From Ascidia mentula (Eukaryota > Chordata > Ascidiacea > Phlebobranchia > Ascidiidae): DNA of 64,000 nt. The translations under genes and the position numbers were made by a program. The stretch lies in the NCBI GenBank assembly GCA_947561715.1, contig OX387202.1:10925001-10989000 (forward strand), written 5' to 3'. Of the stretch, positions 11,775-24,560 are shown piece after piece. The notes under the pieces are model-generated. The model searched no databases and was not told the origin of the DNA. It saw only the letters and a program-made list of their open reading frames with translations. Every line of letters starts with the position of its first letter. The stretch's first letter is position 1.

Positions 11775-13113
11775 AGATGAACCAGATTAATGTCCTTGAA
11801 TGTTAACCACGATTTTCTTGTTCCTCCTCTACGTTTGTTCAAGCAATTACTTGAAGGTTGCATTTGTTAGTTCAAAACTTTAATCACCGAACACACAGTG
11901 TGTGTAATTAAACTCTGCATGTTCAGATATTTGGAATGTGTTTTACCACTTTGGGTGCATTTTCTGGTGCTAAGAGGTTTCATTATGATATGAGTACAGT
12001 TACAGACCAATACAAAAAAATGTATTTTGTTTCAAATTAGGAGTCAGGGATTCAGAAATGACGTGAATGTTTCTTTAAGTATTTTATAGATTTTCAGAAG
12101 TTCTGAATGCAGCTTGGTGATTTAGCATGTTTTCTGTATTGTGACAGGCTATGTTCAAAGGTAGTACATCCTATGCAACAACAATGTAGGCTACAGACAA
12201 ATACCCGAGCTAGCCCAGGCAAAGTTATTGTCCCAGGGAAGCAGAATTTTAATCTGTAAAAACACAGCGGACACGGTATATATATTGGTGTAATATCGCT
12301 AAGAAGGTGTGCTAGCCCTGCAAATTATCGCGAGTTCATCTAACTATATAACTGTAGTTAACATTGCACTACAAATACAAAATTCTTAGCCATTTTACTT
12401 GTTTTCTGCATTTGATGTAATTTATGGACAATCTGTGTAACAGTTTTGACTAAAAGTGAGTTGTTACAAAAAGTTATTCTCGCAACTATGAATGGTATTC
12501 CCTGGTTCAATGCTCGTATTGTCTGTAGAGAAGACGAGTTATTGTATGCAAATTGTCCACATGCCCGTGCCCACGCTACAGTTTTTTCCTGCAAGATTTA
12601 AATTCTTGCAATGCGATCGACCATAACATACTCAGGTAACACAAACACGGCTATTAACAAATATTCGTTGTCAATTCAATGACGCGCTGGTCTTGTGATC
12701 GTCTTTGAGCCAATATTTATGTTGCGTAAAACAATAAAACCTCAATGCAAATGCCTTTTTACGACTATATCAACTCAGCGGAAGGTTCCCTCGGCATTTG
12801 CGACTGTCAATAAAGTTCGGTAACTCCGTTTGGTCCGGTTATAAACGTGGACACAAAGACCAACGCGGAGACGAAGTTGTTGATCCAACTATACAACCGC
12901 GTTTAAATCCCTGACCGTTACATATGTTCCGCCGATGTGCTAGTTAGAGATAGACGTTCCATAAGTTAGAGTTATTTTAGATTGAATGCATATGCGATGA
13001 CCATTACTACATTATTTCGTATTTGATATGTGTATATCTGGTATTTAGTTGCCAAAAACAGCCAAACGGCGATCTTTTTTTTAAGAAGTAGAGCGATTTC
13101 GTCTGAACTTAAT
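11775..13113. other. Intergenic, genes B-C
   Basis: No gene seen. About 12560-12665 is similar to 18217-18305, which lies upstream of gene D. That places the left edge of the C/D duplication unit here. Confidence 0.5.
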
Positions 13114-14375
13114 ATGTTTCAAGAGAATTCATCTGATGATAATTTAGTTGGCGGAGTTTTCTCGGAAAAAAGGATGAGTGGTGAGACAATGTTGATAATG
13201 TACATTACCAAAATGGATCACTCATGATAAAACGGTTGCTACAAGAAGCAAACTTTACGATCCTAATCACATTGCTTCTATTTTTCTTTTTCTGTTCATT
13301 GTTTAGTGAAAGATATAACGAGGAGGTTTTCCAAACAAATTTCACTAATTGGTGATGAAATTGAAAGGTATATCAAATGAACAAGCAAATTAATCTTTTG
13401 CCTCTAATTTGACAAATTATTTCTACAGGGAGCGGAAAATTAGACTACGCAACCAACAAATGAGGCAAAAATATCTCAGTGAAAAGCTGCGATCAAGAAA
13501 AGAGGCAACTACTACCAACACATAAGGGCCTAAGAATTATCGTTTCATGATTATCAACGTATATACACTTTTTTAGAATTTCAGTTCCGCTGAACGTATG
13601 CAAGAAAGGGTAAACTGTCAAAACGAAAAAGAACTCGTGCCGAAGCTGGGACAAGAGCCGCCACCGGTACCACCTAAAACAACAAAAGACGATTTGTACA
13701 GGTGATCAAATTTTTTTGTCCGGCAATCCAAACATGATTATTGATATTGATGTTCAGCGAGCGAGGAATCACCGACTTATTTGATGACTTGGAGCAATTC
13801 GCCATCAACATGGATTCAGAAAATGTCACTTTTCCAGTTCTAATGAAGCAACATTTTATTTGGAAACTAACTGACCTTGAGAAGGTTGTGTTGTTTTTAT
13901 ATGCGTTTTTAAAACCTTAATTTGCATTTAATAGGTCGGAGTATTGTTCCACTGGATCAGTTCGCAAGACTTGAACGCAATTAAATTTCCCGATCAACTA
14001 ACATTGGACTCGCCTTTTGGTCAGTTAAAAGCAATAAAGGAAAACGACAGCAATTTCTCACTCGTGTTTCAATGATTGCGCCGGTAAACGTAAATATAAT
14101 GCAATATTTGAGACTGTGAGTACAACATTTTTGATGTGTTTTACTGAGGGCTGCTGGAATTCATTGCAAAGTTATCAAGGGTTACGCAAAAGGTTTCGGA
14201 TACTATCCTGATCATTCATTTTCTGCCAATCCTCATCAATGTCGTGGAACTTGGAATGCTGTTCTTATCAACAATGAGTGGAGGTTTATTGACACCCATT
14301 GGGGAGCAAGAAGTCGTGATGGTATTAAAGAGGTTTACTGGCATTGTATCCAAACTACATCGGCCACTTTTTTTA

Positions 14376-14585
14376 TTTAAAAATCAAGCTCCCGGTGAGG
14401 TTTGACGCAGGTGGAAAGCCCACGAGTTAAACCCTCACCGGGAGTTTTATTCTCTCCCGACTTGTGCTGATCCAGCTTGGTTGCGATGCCAGTGAACCTA
14501 ATAATAAATACGTTAGCTGTGGTAGTCTAGTAGGGGTCTGCGCCGTAGGGCCATCCTGCCTTGCCAGGCAATCGCATCATACACT
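14376..14585. mobile_element. Rearranged SINE in intron 7 of gene C
   Basis: It begins in - orientation (AAATCAAGCTCCCGGTGAGG), then switches to + orientation (CCCTCACCGGGAG and onward) and ends in a diverged SINE tail. The same rearranged form lies at 20287-20545 in gene D, so it predates the duplication. Confidence 0.65.
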
Positions 14586-15573
14586 TCTTCGTTGGTATTT
14601 TTACGAACACAGTGTAAAGTTAATATAAATTACAAAACTGTTTCTTTAATATTGGTATTTGTTTATACGTGACCTGTTTTCCACATACAATGGGACAACT
14701 CATGTAAGTGTCCAACAATAATTATAAACCTTTAGACATCGACCGCTCTGACTCTAAAACAATAACACCGACTCTGGAATGTTGTGAACTGTTGGTACGC
14801 CCTAACATGCCCCGTGTGCGCTTTTGACCATTGCTACTGCATATAACGAATTGTATTTGGTTGTGTTGGGGGTTGGTGAAGGGAATTCCACCCATTCCTA
14901 TTCTTCGGGTTTTATTTGAATTTCTGTCTTACGTTTGTGCCATCTTCAGTAAAAGATTACATATACCTGATTGTTGTCAGATGTATGGAGATTTAGTCGC
15001 ACGAAGGAGCAAGTCACGTATAAACAAATACCAATATTACAGATACAGTTTCGTATTTCATATTAATATTACACTGTGTTCACTACACTATTCAAGTGCT
15101 GTTATTTTTTACCTCAAACTGGATAAAATCATTAATTACTCTGTTCACAAAAAGTCTCATTTTTCTATCAGAAACAACAGGGGCATTTGCGTACAAATTT
15201 GATGAGTTTTGGTTTCTTACTGATCCAGACAAGTTTATTTCAAGCCATTATCCAAATGAATCCGCTTGGCAACTTTTGCATCAACCAATAACACTTGATC
15301 AATTTGAGGTAGAAAAAATGTACTTATTTTAGTTTTGTGGTCCGAGGAAATTTTATCATAACTTACTGCATGTGGACATCTGGATTCGCCTGGCCTGTAT
15401 GTTTGGGTGATATACATGCAAGATATAACAAACAGTGTTATCATCAGGGATTTTGTGCTATCCCCTTCTTATAACTTGCGAGCCGGTTGTTCAATGGCAA
15501 ACCTGCTTAAATCGGTTCCATCTTCTAAAGAGGAAAGCCAGAGCTACAATGCTGTTTATCATATTAAGTAAAC

Positions 15574-15603
15574 GTTTCGAACTGTTACTGGGTTCATCAT
15601 CAG
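15574..15603 (-). ncRNA. Hammerhead-ribozyme-like core
   Basis: Read on the - strand, the segment gives CTGATGA (15603-15597), a stem-loop with GAAC pairing to GTTC, and then GAAAC (15578-15574). That is the conserved hammerhead core order. It lies in intron 8 of gene C. Such motifs are known in Penelope-like and other retroelement remnants. Activity is unproven, and helices I and III were not confirmed. Confidence 0.4.
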
Positions 15604-16065
15604 TGCTATAATGAACCGCTTGCAAAAAAGCGTCAAGGTAAAAAGGGGACTCAGCAGGCAGAAGGAAACAACAATAACATCCAACTCAAACTTACATCAC
15701 ACCAGAATGCAACTGTACAAACAGACGAAATGGGTTTGCAAAAGTGACAATAAATTACGGGAGACGTGATGCCAAGCTTTTAACAAATCTCCATGAAAAA
15801 GTTGAAAGCAAGTTGCAAGACGAAGTGCTGAATTCTGTTAAGATCAAGCGAAGTAAAGACGAACAGGTAAGAGTCAAATCAAAAATAAAGTGAGCGATAT
15901 TGTAAAGGTTTGATTAAATCTGTTTTGCAGTTGTTCGAGGTTCGCCTTCGTAAACCTGGGCAATATATTTTGACCATATTAGGAAGACCATCAAGTGACA
16001 AAATATGGACGTATATATGTCGTTATCAAATAGACGGCTCCAAGATCAAATCCGACACTGAGTAA

Positions 16066-18210
16066 ACGAAGGAGAATACAAACTACAAACTAGTCATGTA
16101 TTTACAGTGGTGTGTGTTGCCGATAACTGAAACGTATACTTGTGCATTATTTTTCACTCTAAAACAAACATGTGATCCATAATGTTCGGTAAGCTACTTA
16201 CAGAGCAAACTGTTTCGACCAATCAGATCTCATCAGTGCAACTGGAGGGTGTAGTTCTGGACTAAACAGTAAAATTTGTCACGCGTTTTATCGCTTTCGC
16301 CTCGTTTAACCGTTCCCATCATGTAAGTACACCATCCGTCAATAATTGTATCATGAACTTATACGACTGTTTGCATCATTCATTGTGGCTTAACTGAATG
16401 TGTATGTCTGAAATCGGAGAAAAAATTATGTAACTTGTCAATTTCATGAAACAAAACGTGTCCTTTTTGTGATCTAGCGCTGACAGTTTTCTTGAAGTTC
16501 AATTTGTACGTAAAACACTTGTCGCCACCTAAGTTGACATAGGAGCCACGTTAATAACCCTGACATGCCTGCAGGTGTAATTAAATACTTTTTAATTTTG
16601 TCTGCAGTTGATATAACCTGATGCGAAGTAACTATGAACTTGATCAATCATTGACAAGATTTATTAATAATCTTTGATGTTAAGAACATGCTTAAATTCC
16701 CGAAAAGAGTGTAAGTAAACACCGAGTCCCATTAGTAAACTTCTTTACATGGGAGAGTCTCGTTTACGTAGTGAAAGTAATCGTTGCGACCTTCGCTACA
16801 GCGTATGGAGATAGCCTGCTATTTTGCTCGTTTCGTCTAATACGCAGAAACACTTGTTCCAGTAAAATATTTTAACCAGTAAGATAAAAAAAACTTATTT
16901 AGAATACAGCCTCATAAATATCGTCATTGGATGCATCCATGCCGTAGGTAAGGTTATTTTTAAAGCAACAGTGATATGAAGTAATAAATGTCTTACCTGG
17001 TTGCTGAAATAAACATTACAGCTTATTGTATTATTTCATTAAAAACACGTAGTCCTGAGGTAGTCCTGAAGGCCTACGGTTTTACATAACGATATTTTCG
17101 TGGCAATGAAATTTCGTGCCGATAAATCTAATATTATAAACTGTAGAACCAGGCGTGCTATTGTATGCTGCTTTTTCCAGGCTTTATTGCTCATACACGA
17201 TGTGTGTTACGAGGACCCTAAAAGGGCACAATAGCTACACTGCTGATGAGACATATCAAGTCAAAACAGTTTGAACTGTGCGAAAATGCAGTTCACGGAT
17301 TTTGACTCAAGGGTTTCTCTTTTCTGTTTTTTTGTTACATTGGTGCAAGCGGTAGATACCGTTGGTCACAATCTGCACTCGATTCATTGTGATTGGCATG
17401 TATGCTTTTAATTGTTTAGTTTATAGCAATGTACAACCGTTTGCTTAATATAATATCTTTTGCAACATACAAATAAAGTCTGTTGCGGTTATTTGACACT
17501 CGTTTATCACACAACAATGCACCATCTATTTGTTTGTATTGTTCTTATAGAGCCTCATCTGATTTTTTCATGGTTGATTAATCATTAATCAAAAATCGGA
17601 TTTTTCGTCCGTGTTCGGTCATGCGCAACCACCTTCAGCGATGTGTGATAAGGTTGATCAGACCATCACAGTTTTAAGACAAAGTAACGTTGCAAGGGTT
17701 TGTCTATTATTAAACTTCAATACCGATTAGACTTTAGTGCTAAACGTCGAAATTTCAAGTAGCATTTTAAAGAAATATTTTGACAATGCTTAATTTCAAG
17801 CACAAACGTGGAAGTGTATTTTTGCAACTAAATCGTAATATAACAAAACTAATGACAAAGCAAGATTCAAAATTTGTCAATAGTTGCAAACAATTTGTCA
17901 CAGTTTGGCAATAATCTGATTTAGTTGTTAGAGTGCTTTTTCGTGCTACATTAAAGGGCTATTACTTGATTGTGCACAGGTATTTCATTCAGGCAACATG
18001 GTATCTCGCGTGAACACCGTGTAGCCTCTTGTTTTAGCGCGTGATCATGCGCTTTGTTTGTTGACTTTCGAGCTTTGCCCTTCGACGCTGTCAATTGATT
18101 TGGAATACTTTAACCCAAGTATTATGTTACCTGGCTAACTGCGGAGTCCATGTTAGTACAGTTTTGAGATATACCTCGTTAAATAGATCAAGCATGTTTT
18201 CCATGTATTC
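16066..18210. repeat. 3' flank of gene C, duplicated after gene D
   Basis: About 16066-18130 aligns along most of its length with about 21906-23840, with substitutions and small indels. Shared strings include TGTTTCGACCAAT, ATCGTCATTGGATGCATCCA and GCGCAACCACCTTCAGCGAT. No coding exon was recognised in either copy. Confidence 0.7.
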
Positions 18211-18324
18211 CCATGCACAACAGTTTTTCCTGCAAGGTTTAGTTCTTTTCAATGCGATCTACCATAACATATGCCAGAGACACAAACACGGCTATTAACA
18301 AATCATGTAAGGTTCAGTTGCATC

Positions 18325-18710
18325 ACAGCCAAGCTGGATCAGCCACCCGACAAGTCGAAGCGATATCTGAAAAATCAAGCTCCCGGTGCGGTTGGAACTC
18401 ACGACCCTGGGCTAACCGGGCCCAACGCTCTACCGACTCAGCGGTTTGCTTGACTGCGCTATCGACTATTGATCTGAGCTTCGGGAGCTTAGTGGTTTTA
18501 CAGGGTATAGTGCGGTCAAGGTACACTGGTGCACAAGTCCACAACTTGCCAGGGGATCTTTACATGTACTTATACGGGATCTCCACCACCACTTGGCTGC
18601 AATGTCAGTGAACCTTATGATCAAAATACGTGAGCTGAGATCGCCAAATATAAATGTCCTGTGCAGTGTGGCGATACTGCCTTGCCATGCGATAGCATAT
18701 AACACTTCTG
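18325..18710 (-). mobile_element. Degenerate SINE upstream of gene D
   Basis: It contains a reverse-strand tRNA-like head (about 18379-18450, AAATCAAGCTCCCGGTGCGG and onward), the upstream part as reverse complement, and then a tail in the other orientation. It is a composite or inverted copy of the 366-bp unit. Confidence 0.65.
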
Positions 18711-19029
18711 CCTTGTCATGCATGTTTTTCTTTTTTAGGCTTTGAATACGAAATATGAATTTTTCATCTAACGGCAAGTGCTCACATGGTAAGTTTTATG
18801 ACGTAAATTATCATCACACATACTTAACGATAAAACGCAGCCCAAACTGACTCAATGAATCTACTCAAAGTTAATGTATTTATTACAAACTTCTCAAATA
18901 TAAGTGAGATTACCAAAAACTTTTACTATTAGGAAGAACATGTAAGAAAAGACGTTGCGAGCCGTCTTCATAACACGTGTAATTCTGTCAATCAACATTT
19001 AACATTCTTTACCTTACGTAGTGGCCAGA

Positions 19030-21905
19030 ATGACGTCATATTTCGACGGAATTGCATCCACAATCCGCGATGAATTGGAAAGGTAACAAAAGTATTTAAT
19101 TAGAAACCCGACATTTTTAAAATCTAACTTGAAAATAACTTAAAATTTATTCTAACGGTAAAATAACTTCAGATGCATGTAATGCTATGTGCTATGTAAT
19201 GTGATATACGCATGTTAACCATAAAACGACAAATAATAACTGTTAAAATAGGGAGAAACAAATTAAACGTCGTAACCAGGAAACAAGAAAACGGTATCTT
19301 GAAAGTCGGCTTCAAGACAGAAAAGAGGTTAGATGTTGTTTTTACGCTTGTGTAGTTGTGATGTCATTATTTTTGGCGTCTTTCAAACTACATCGCACAT
19401 GTAACATAGAACCTTAGTTCCGCAACAAACGTGATAAGAACTGTAAACAAACACAACGAAGCAGAACTCGTGCCTGAACTGAACAAAGAACCACCACCTT
19501 CACCACCACGAACTAGTAAAGAAGAGTTGTACGGGTAAGATACTGGACCAAATTCATTTAGGTAAGCAAAAGCAAAAACAACAGCGTTTCTGTAAAGGAG
19601 TGGAAGAACAGATTTGTTTGAAGACTTGGAGCAATATGCTGTAAACATGGAATCTGAAGATGTGACTTTTCCGGCTTTAATGAAGCAACTGTTTATTTGG
19701 AAACTGACTGACCTTGAAAAAGTTGGTTTCGATTTCTTTATTGTTAAAGGAACCTTTGAAATTTGATTAGTTTAATATTGTTCTACTGTTTGATTTTTGT
19801 ATTTTAACAATGTTGTTTTAAGGTAAGGATTCTGTTCCACTGGATAAGTTCTCAAGATTTAAATCAGATAAAATTCCCTGAAAAACTTGCAGCAGATTCA
19901 CCGTTTGGTCAGCTGAAGGCAATTAAAGAAGAAAGATCGAGTTACCACCACGTGTTTCAGCGATTGTGTCGGTAAAACTTGTTTGCGCAATTTTTAAATA
20001 CATGCATTCTTTAATTTGATGTAGTTAACAGTGTTCACAATAAGTTTTATGTTTTTAAGTGCTGCTGGAATTCATTGCAAAGTTATCAAGGGTTACGTAA
20101 AAGGTGTTGGATACTATCCTGATCATTCATTTTCTGCCAATCCTCATCAATGTCGTGGAACTTGGAATGCTGTTCTTATCAACAATGAGTGGAGGTTTAT
20201 TGACACCCTTTGGGGAGCAAGAAGTCGTGATGGTATTAAAGAGGTTTACTGGCATTGTAGCCAAACTACATCAGTCACTTTTTTTAAAAAAAAATCAAGC
20301 TCCCGGTGAGGTTTGAACTCCCAACCTTGGAATGACCAGACCGAATGCTCTGCTGAGGGTATATTGGGGGCAACACACGCAGGTGGAAAGCCCAGGGAGT
20401 TAAAGCCTCACCAGGAGTTTTATTCTCTCCCGACTTGTGCTGATCTAGCTTGGTTTCGATGCCAGTGAACCTAATAATAAATACGTTAGCTGAGGTATTC
20501 TAGTAGGGGCCTACGCCGTTGGATCATCCTGCAATAACATCAAACAAAGTTGTAGCGAACACAGTGTAATATTTTACTTCGCTTGTCCTGATGAAGGTTG
20601 TTGAATAAAGTCCGAAACGTCGTCCAAACAAGTTTTTTGCCAGAAGAGCCTTAAATTATTGAACACCAATATTACAGATACAGTTTCGAATTTCATATTA
20701 ATATTACACAGTGTTCGCTACACTATTCAAGTGTTGTTAGTTTTTTACCTAAAACTGGATAAAGGCATTAAGTTTTCTGTTCACAAATAGTTTCACTTCT
20801 TTATCAGAAACAACAGGGGCACTTACGTACAAATTTATTGAGTTTTGGTTTCTCACGGATCCAGACAAGTTTATCTCAAGCCATTACGCGGATGAATCCG
20901 CTTGGCAACTTTTGCATCAACCAATAGCACTTGATCAATTTGAGGTAAAAAAAATTGTATCTGTTTTAGTATTGTGATAAGAGAAAATTTTATTATAACA
21001 TACTGCATCTGGACAACTGGATTCGCCTGAACTGTATATTTGGGTGATACATTCAACATATAACAAACAGCGTTATCATCAGGGGTTTTGTGTTATCCCC
21101 TTCTTATAACGCAGTAATATTTCATGCAATGGCATGATTGGCAGGATTACCCCACTGCGCAGGTCCTTGCTTGGCGATCACAGCATTAGGTTTGGAGGCT
21201 TGGCAGCCCAGGCATTGCAGCCTAGCTGGATCAGCCACTTTCTTATAATTTGCAAACCGGTTGTTCTAAATGGCACCCTGCTTAAATTGGTTCCATATTA
21301 TTTTGATAGAAACTCTTCTTAACACTTTTGGGTGTCGTCACTGGTTGCAAGCCAGATATTTTAAACACTGTATGCAAATTCCAGTTTTCCCTCAAACTAT
21401 CAGGTTTTACTGAAAAACGCTAGAATAATTCGTCATGTGAAACACAATATTATTATTATTGCAATTGTTTTAACACACTTGTTTGTTAGATGTCCGTCAT
21501 AAAAAGGCCGATGTTTTACCAACTCAAACTTGTATCACACCAGAATGCAATTGTACAAACAGACGAAACTGGGTTTGTAAAAGTAACACTAAATTATGGG
21601 GGACGTGACGTCACATTTTTATCAACTCTCCATGAAAAAGTTGAAAGCAAGTTGCAAGACGAAGTGCTGAATTCTGTTAAGATCAACCGAAGTAAAGACG
21701 AACAGGTAAGAATTAAAACAAAAACAAAGTGCAGCGATATTGTAAAGATTTGATTAAATCTGCTTTACAGTTGTTCGAGGTTCGCCTTCGTAAACCTGGG
21801 CAATATATTTTGACCATATTAGGAAGACCATCAAGTGACAAAATATGGACGTATATATGTCGTTATCAAATAGACGGCTCCAAGATTAAATCCGACACTG
21901 AGTAA
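19030..21905 (+). CDS. KY/hillarin-like transglutaminase-fold protein, gene D (intact)
   Basis: Exons are 19030-19082, 19252-19327, 19410-19534, 19598-19721, 19823-19971, 20060-20232, 20808-20944, 21490-21705 and 21771-21905. They total 1188 nt (395 codons plus stop), all GT-AG and all in phase. ATG 19030 opens the exon equivalent to exon 2 of the others, so the short first exon is absent. The N-terminus is a charged helix; the Pro-rich linker reads KEPPPSPPRTSKEE. The core has GIHCKVIKGY and NAVLINNEWRFIDTLWGAR (Leu where paralogues have His), then a KY-type FWFLTDPDKFISSHY segment and a beta-rich tail. The family is related to KY and hillarin, which act at muscle or cytoskeletal junctions. 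The triad appears lost, so a structural role is more likely than protease or transglutaminase activity. Confidence 0.8.
20287..20545. mobile_element. Rearranged SINE in intron 7 of gene D
   Basis: Same mixed-orientation structure as in gene C intron 7, with more of the reverse-strand head retained. Confidence 0.65.
20588..20623 (+). ncRNA. Hammerhead-like core in intron 7 of gene D
   Basis: CTGATGA at 20588-20594 and GAAACGTCG at 20614-20622 are separated by 19 bases that form only a weak GG/CC closing stem. The neighbouring TTGCCAGAAGAGC also occurs in the hairpin arms at 7476-7580, linking both to one unidentified repeat family. Confidence 0.35.
21112..21242 (-). mobile_element. SINE 3'-part fragment in intron 8 of gene D
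   Basis: The reverse complement of the unit tail is clear: AATATTTCATGCAATGGCAT, then CTGCGCAGGTCCTTGCTTGG and GGCTTGGCAGCCCAGGCATT. It lacks the tRNA head. It is close to the array consensus, so it is younger than the intron 7 copy. Confidence 0.75.
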
Positions 21906-24289
21906 ACGAAGGAGAATACAAACTACAAACTAGTCATGTATTTACAGTAGTGTGTGTTGCCGGTAACTGAAACGTATACTTGTGCATTATTTTTCACTCT
22001 TATACAAGCATGTGATCCATAATGTTCGGTAAGCTACTTACATTGCAAACTGTTTCGACCAATAAGATCTCATCAGTGCAATTGGAGGGTGCGGTTCTGG
22101 ACTAAACGGTAAACTTTGTCACGCGTTTTATCGCTTTCGCCTCGTTTATGCAATGATGTAAGCAAGCAATCTGTCAATAATTCTATAATAAACTCATACG
22201 ACTGTTTGCAACATTCATTGTGGCCTAACTGATGTATATATCTGTAATCGGACAAAAAAAATTATGTAACTTGTCAATTTCACGAAAGACAACGTGTCAA
22301 TTTTGTGATCTGGATCTGACACTTTTCCTGGAATTCAATTGTACGTAAAACACTGATCACCACCTAATTAGTCATATAAATTCTGTCTGTTGTTGATATA
22401 ACCTGCGGAGTTACTATAAACTTAATCAATCACTGACAAGAACAAATTGAAGCCTTTGATGTTAAACACATGCTTAAATTTCCGAAAACAGCGTAAGTGA
22501 GCACCGAGTCCAATTAATAAACTTTTTTACAGAAAATAATCGTTGCAACCTTCGCTACAGCGTGTGGAGATATACTGATATATTGCTCGTTTCGTCTATA
22601 ATGGGCAGAAACACTCGTTCCAGTAAAATCCGCTTATTTTAACCAGTACGACAAAAAACGTATGAATTATGTTGGAATAAAATTGACACAAGTTTTCTGC
22701 GGCTGTTAGTGCGGCACATACAGTCAATTAAATATCGTCATTGGATGCATCCATGCTGTAAGTAAGGTTATTTCTAAACCAACAGCGATATGAAGTAATT
22801 AATGTCGATTTTGGCACCCTGGTTGCTTTATTGAACATTACAGCGTCTTAAACATGTTATTATGTCAGTAAAAAACACACAGTCCTGAGGTACCAGTCTG
22901 CGGTGTTACGTAACGATTTTTTAGGAACAATTGAAATTTCCAGCCGCGATAAATCTAATATTATGACCTGTAGGACCGGGCGTGCTATTTTTTGTATGCT
23001 GCTTTTGCCAGGCGTTATTGCTCATACATTATGTTTGTGACGTGGAGTTTAACGGCACTATTGGTTATTGGCCACAGTGTTTCCACCCATGGTTTGTTTC
23101 CAGAGAGTTGATCATAATTTGGTATCAAACGAATGATGGCGACTGTAAGTAGATATCTTGATTGACAATTTAGCTGATCATTGTTAGTCTAACTATAGCT
23201 ACACTGGTGAGACATATCAAGTTTGTTTTGTTCTCAAAGAGCCTCATCTGATTTTTTCATGGTTGATTAATCATGGTCGGAGTTTTTCGCTCGTGTTCGT
23301 TCATGCGCAACCACCTTCAGCGATATGTAGTAAGGTTGATCAGACAACCTTTTAACAGTTTTAAGACAAAGTAACGTTGCAAGGGTTTGTCTTTTGTAAA
23401 ACTTCAATACCGATTTGACTTTGGTACCAAAGGTCGCAATATCAAGTAGCATTTTAAAAGAGTATTTTTAAAACGCTTTATCTCAAGCACAAGCGTGGAA
23501 GTGTATTTCTGCTAATATATCATAATGTAATAAACTAATAACAAAGCAAGATTTAAAATTTATCAATAGTTGCAAACAATTTGCAACAGTTTGGCAATAA
23601 TCTGATTTAGTTGTTGGAGTGCTTTTTCGTGCTACGTTAAAGGGCTATTACGTGATTGTGCACAGGTATTTCACCGAGACAAAATGGTGTCTCGCGTGAA
23701 TACCGTGTAGCCTTTTGTTTTAGAGCGTGATCATGCGTTTTGTTTGTTGACTATTCGAGCGTTGCCCTACGACACTGTCATTTGATTCGAAATGCTTTAC
23801 CCCAAGTATTAAGTTACCTGGCTAACTGCGGGAGTTAAAATGTTGACAAAAAGAAACACCGCCAACAATTTGCCAAAATAGGAGCGGTGTGATTATTATA
23901 TTCTAGACTACACAGCAAAGTTTCTAACGGCTTGGCCTCGTCATATTTGAAGCACTGATTCTTTTACGTCATTATACTGTTTGCAACTGTATGTTTTGGC
24001 CTAACTAAAAGGGTAATTTGCCAACTAGTAGGTTTAAAAGAAACAAACCAGCTCGAGGTTTATTTACCTGTCGCGTTATTTCTCTGTCACGTAGAACCAA
24101 TATGAAATCGGCATCGACCGCCATTGATAGACGGTGAGTGACAACCAAGGCTGTTTTTCCTTTGTACATTTCGTGTATAGTTTGAGCATTGTCTTGTGCC
24201 GCTGGAGGCTAAAGCAAAAATGAAGATAATAGCTAAAATATATAAGCGGTTGCTCGACCCGCTAGTTGGAAAAAGCTTTAAACAGTTTA
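21906..24289. repeat. 3' flank of gene D, duplicate of the gene C flank
   Basis: To about 23840 this is the partner of 16066-18130. From 23840 to 24289 nothing was recognised. Confidence 0.65.
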
Positions 24290-24560
24290 AGCTTCGGGTG
24301 ACGTTTTCAGCAAATCCATTTGTGAAAATCAAGTAGACGGTTTAATGATGAAAGCAAAGTAAAAGTTGTTCATTCAAATATAAAAACAACACATGCATCG
24401 ATAAAACAAAAACTGTTGACAATAATGAGAACAACAAGTCTGGCTTATTTTATTCATAAGCATAATGGCATGGGTGCCGATGAAGCCATTTCGTCATATA
24501 TCCATAGGGAAAAACACCGTCCGCCGTAGGATCGCGGATTATTTCCTTGTCCCACTTGCT
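24290..24560 (+). pseudogene. Orphan last exon of a KY-like gene
   Basis: It matches the second half of gene A exon 10 and its 3' flank: GTGACGTTTTCAGC, AATCAAGTAGACGG, AAAAGTTGTTCATTC, followed by the diverged flank of 7405-7830. No upstream exons precede it. It is a relic of a further array member. Confidence 0.75.

Larger units (their letters stand above)
13114..16065 (+). pseudogene. KY/hillarin-like gene C, broken
   Basis: Exons: 13114-13180, 13307-13367, 13429-13504, 13577-13701, 13758-13884, 13935-14083, 14149-14321, 15172-15308, about 15670-15866 and 15931-16065. Two lesions are clear. There is an in-frame TGA at 14073-14075 in exon 6, where gene D has CGA. Exon 9 has lost a base near GACGAAATGGG, and the start of exon 9 has been replaced by unrelated sequence. 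Intron 3 begins GCAACT after AAAGAG; no GT lies in frame nearby, so it needs a GC-AG intron. Gene D is the closest relative, and exons 7, 8 and 10 are nearly identical to it. Confidence 0.8.

Noticed and set aside
14831..15332. 123- and 78-codon + strand frames in gene C
   Set aside because: The first is intronic; the second only extends exon 8 past its splice sites.
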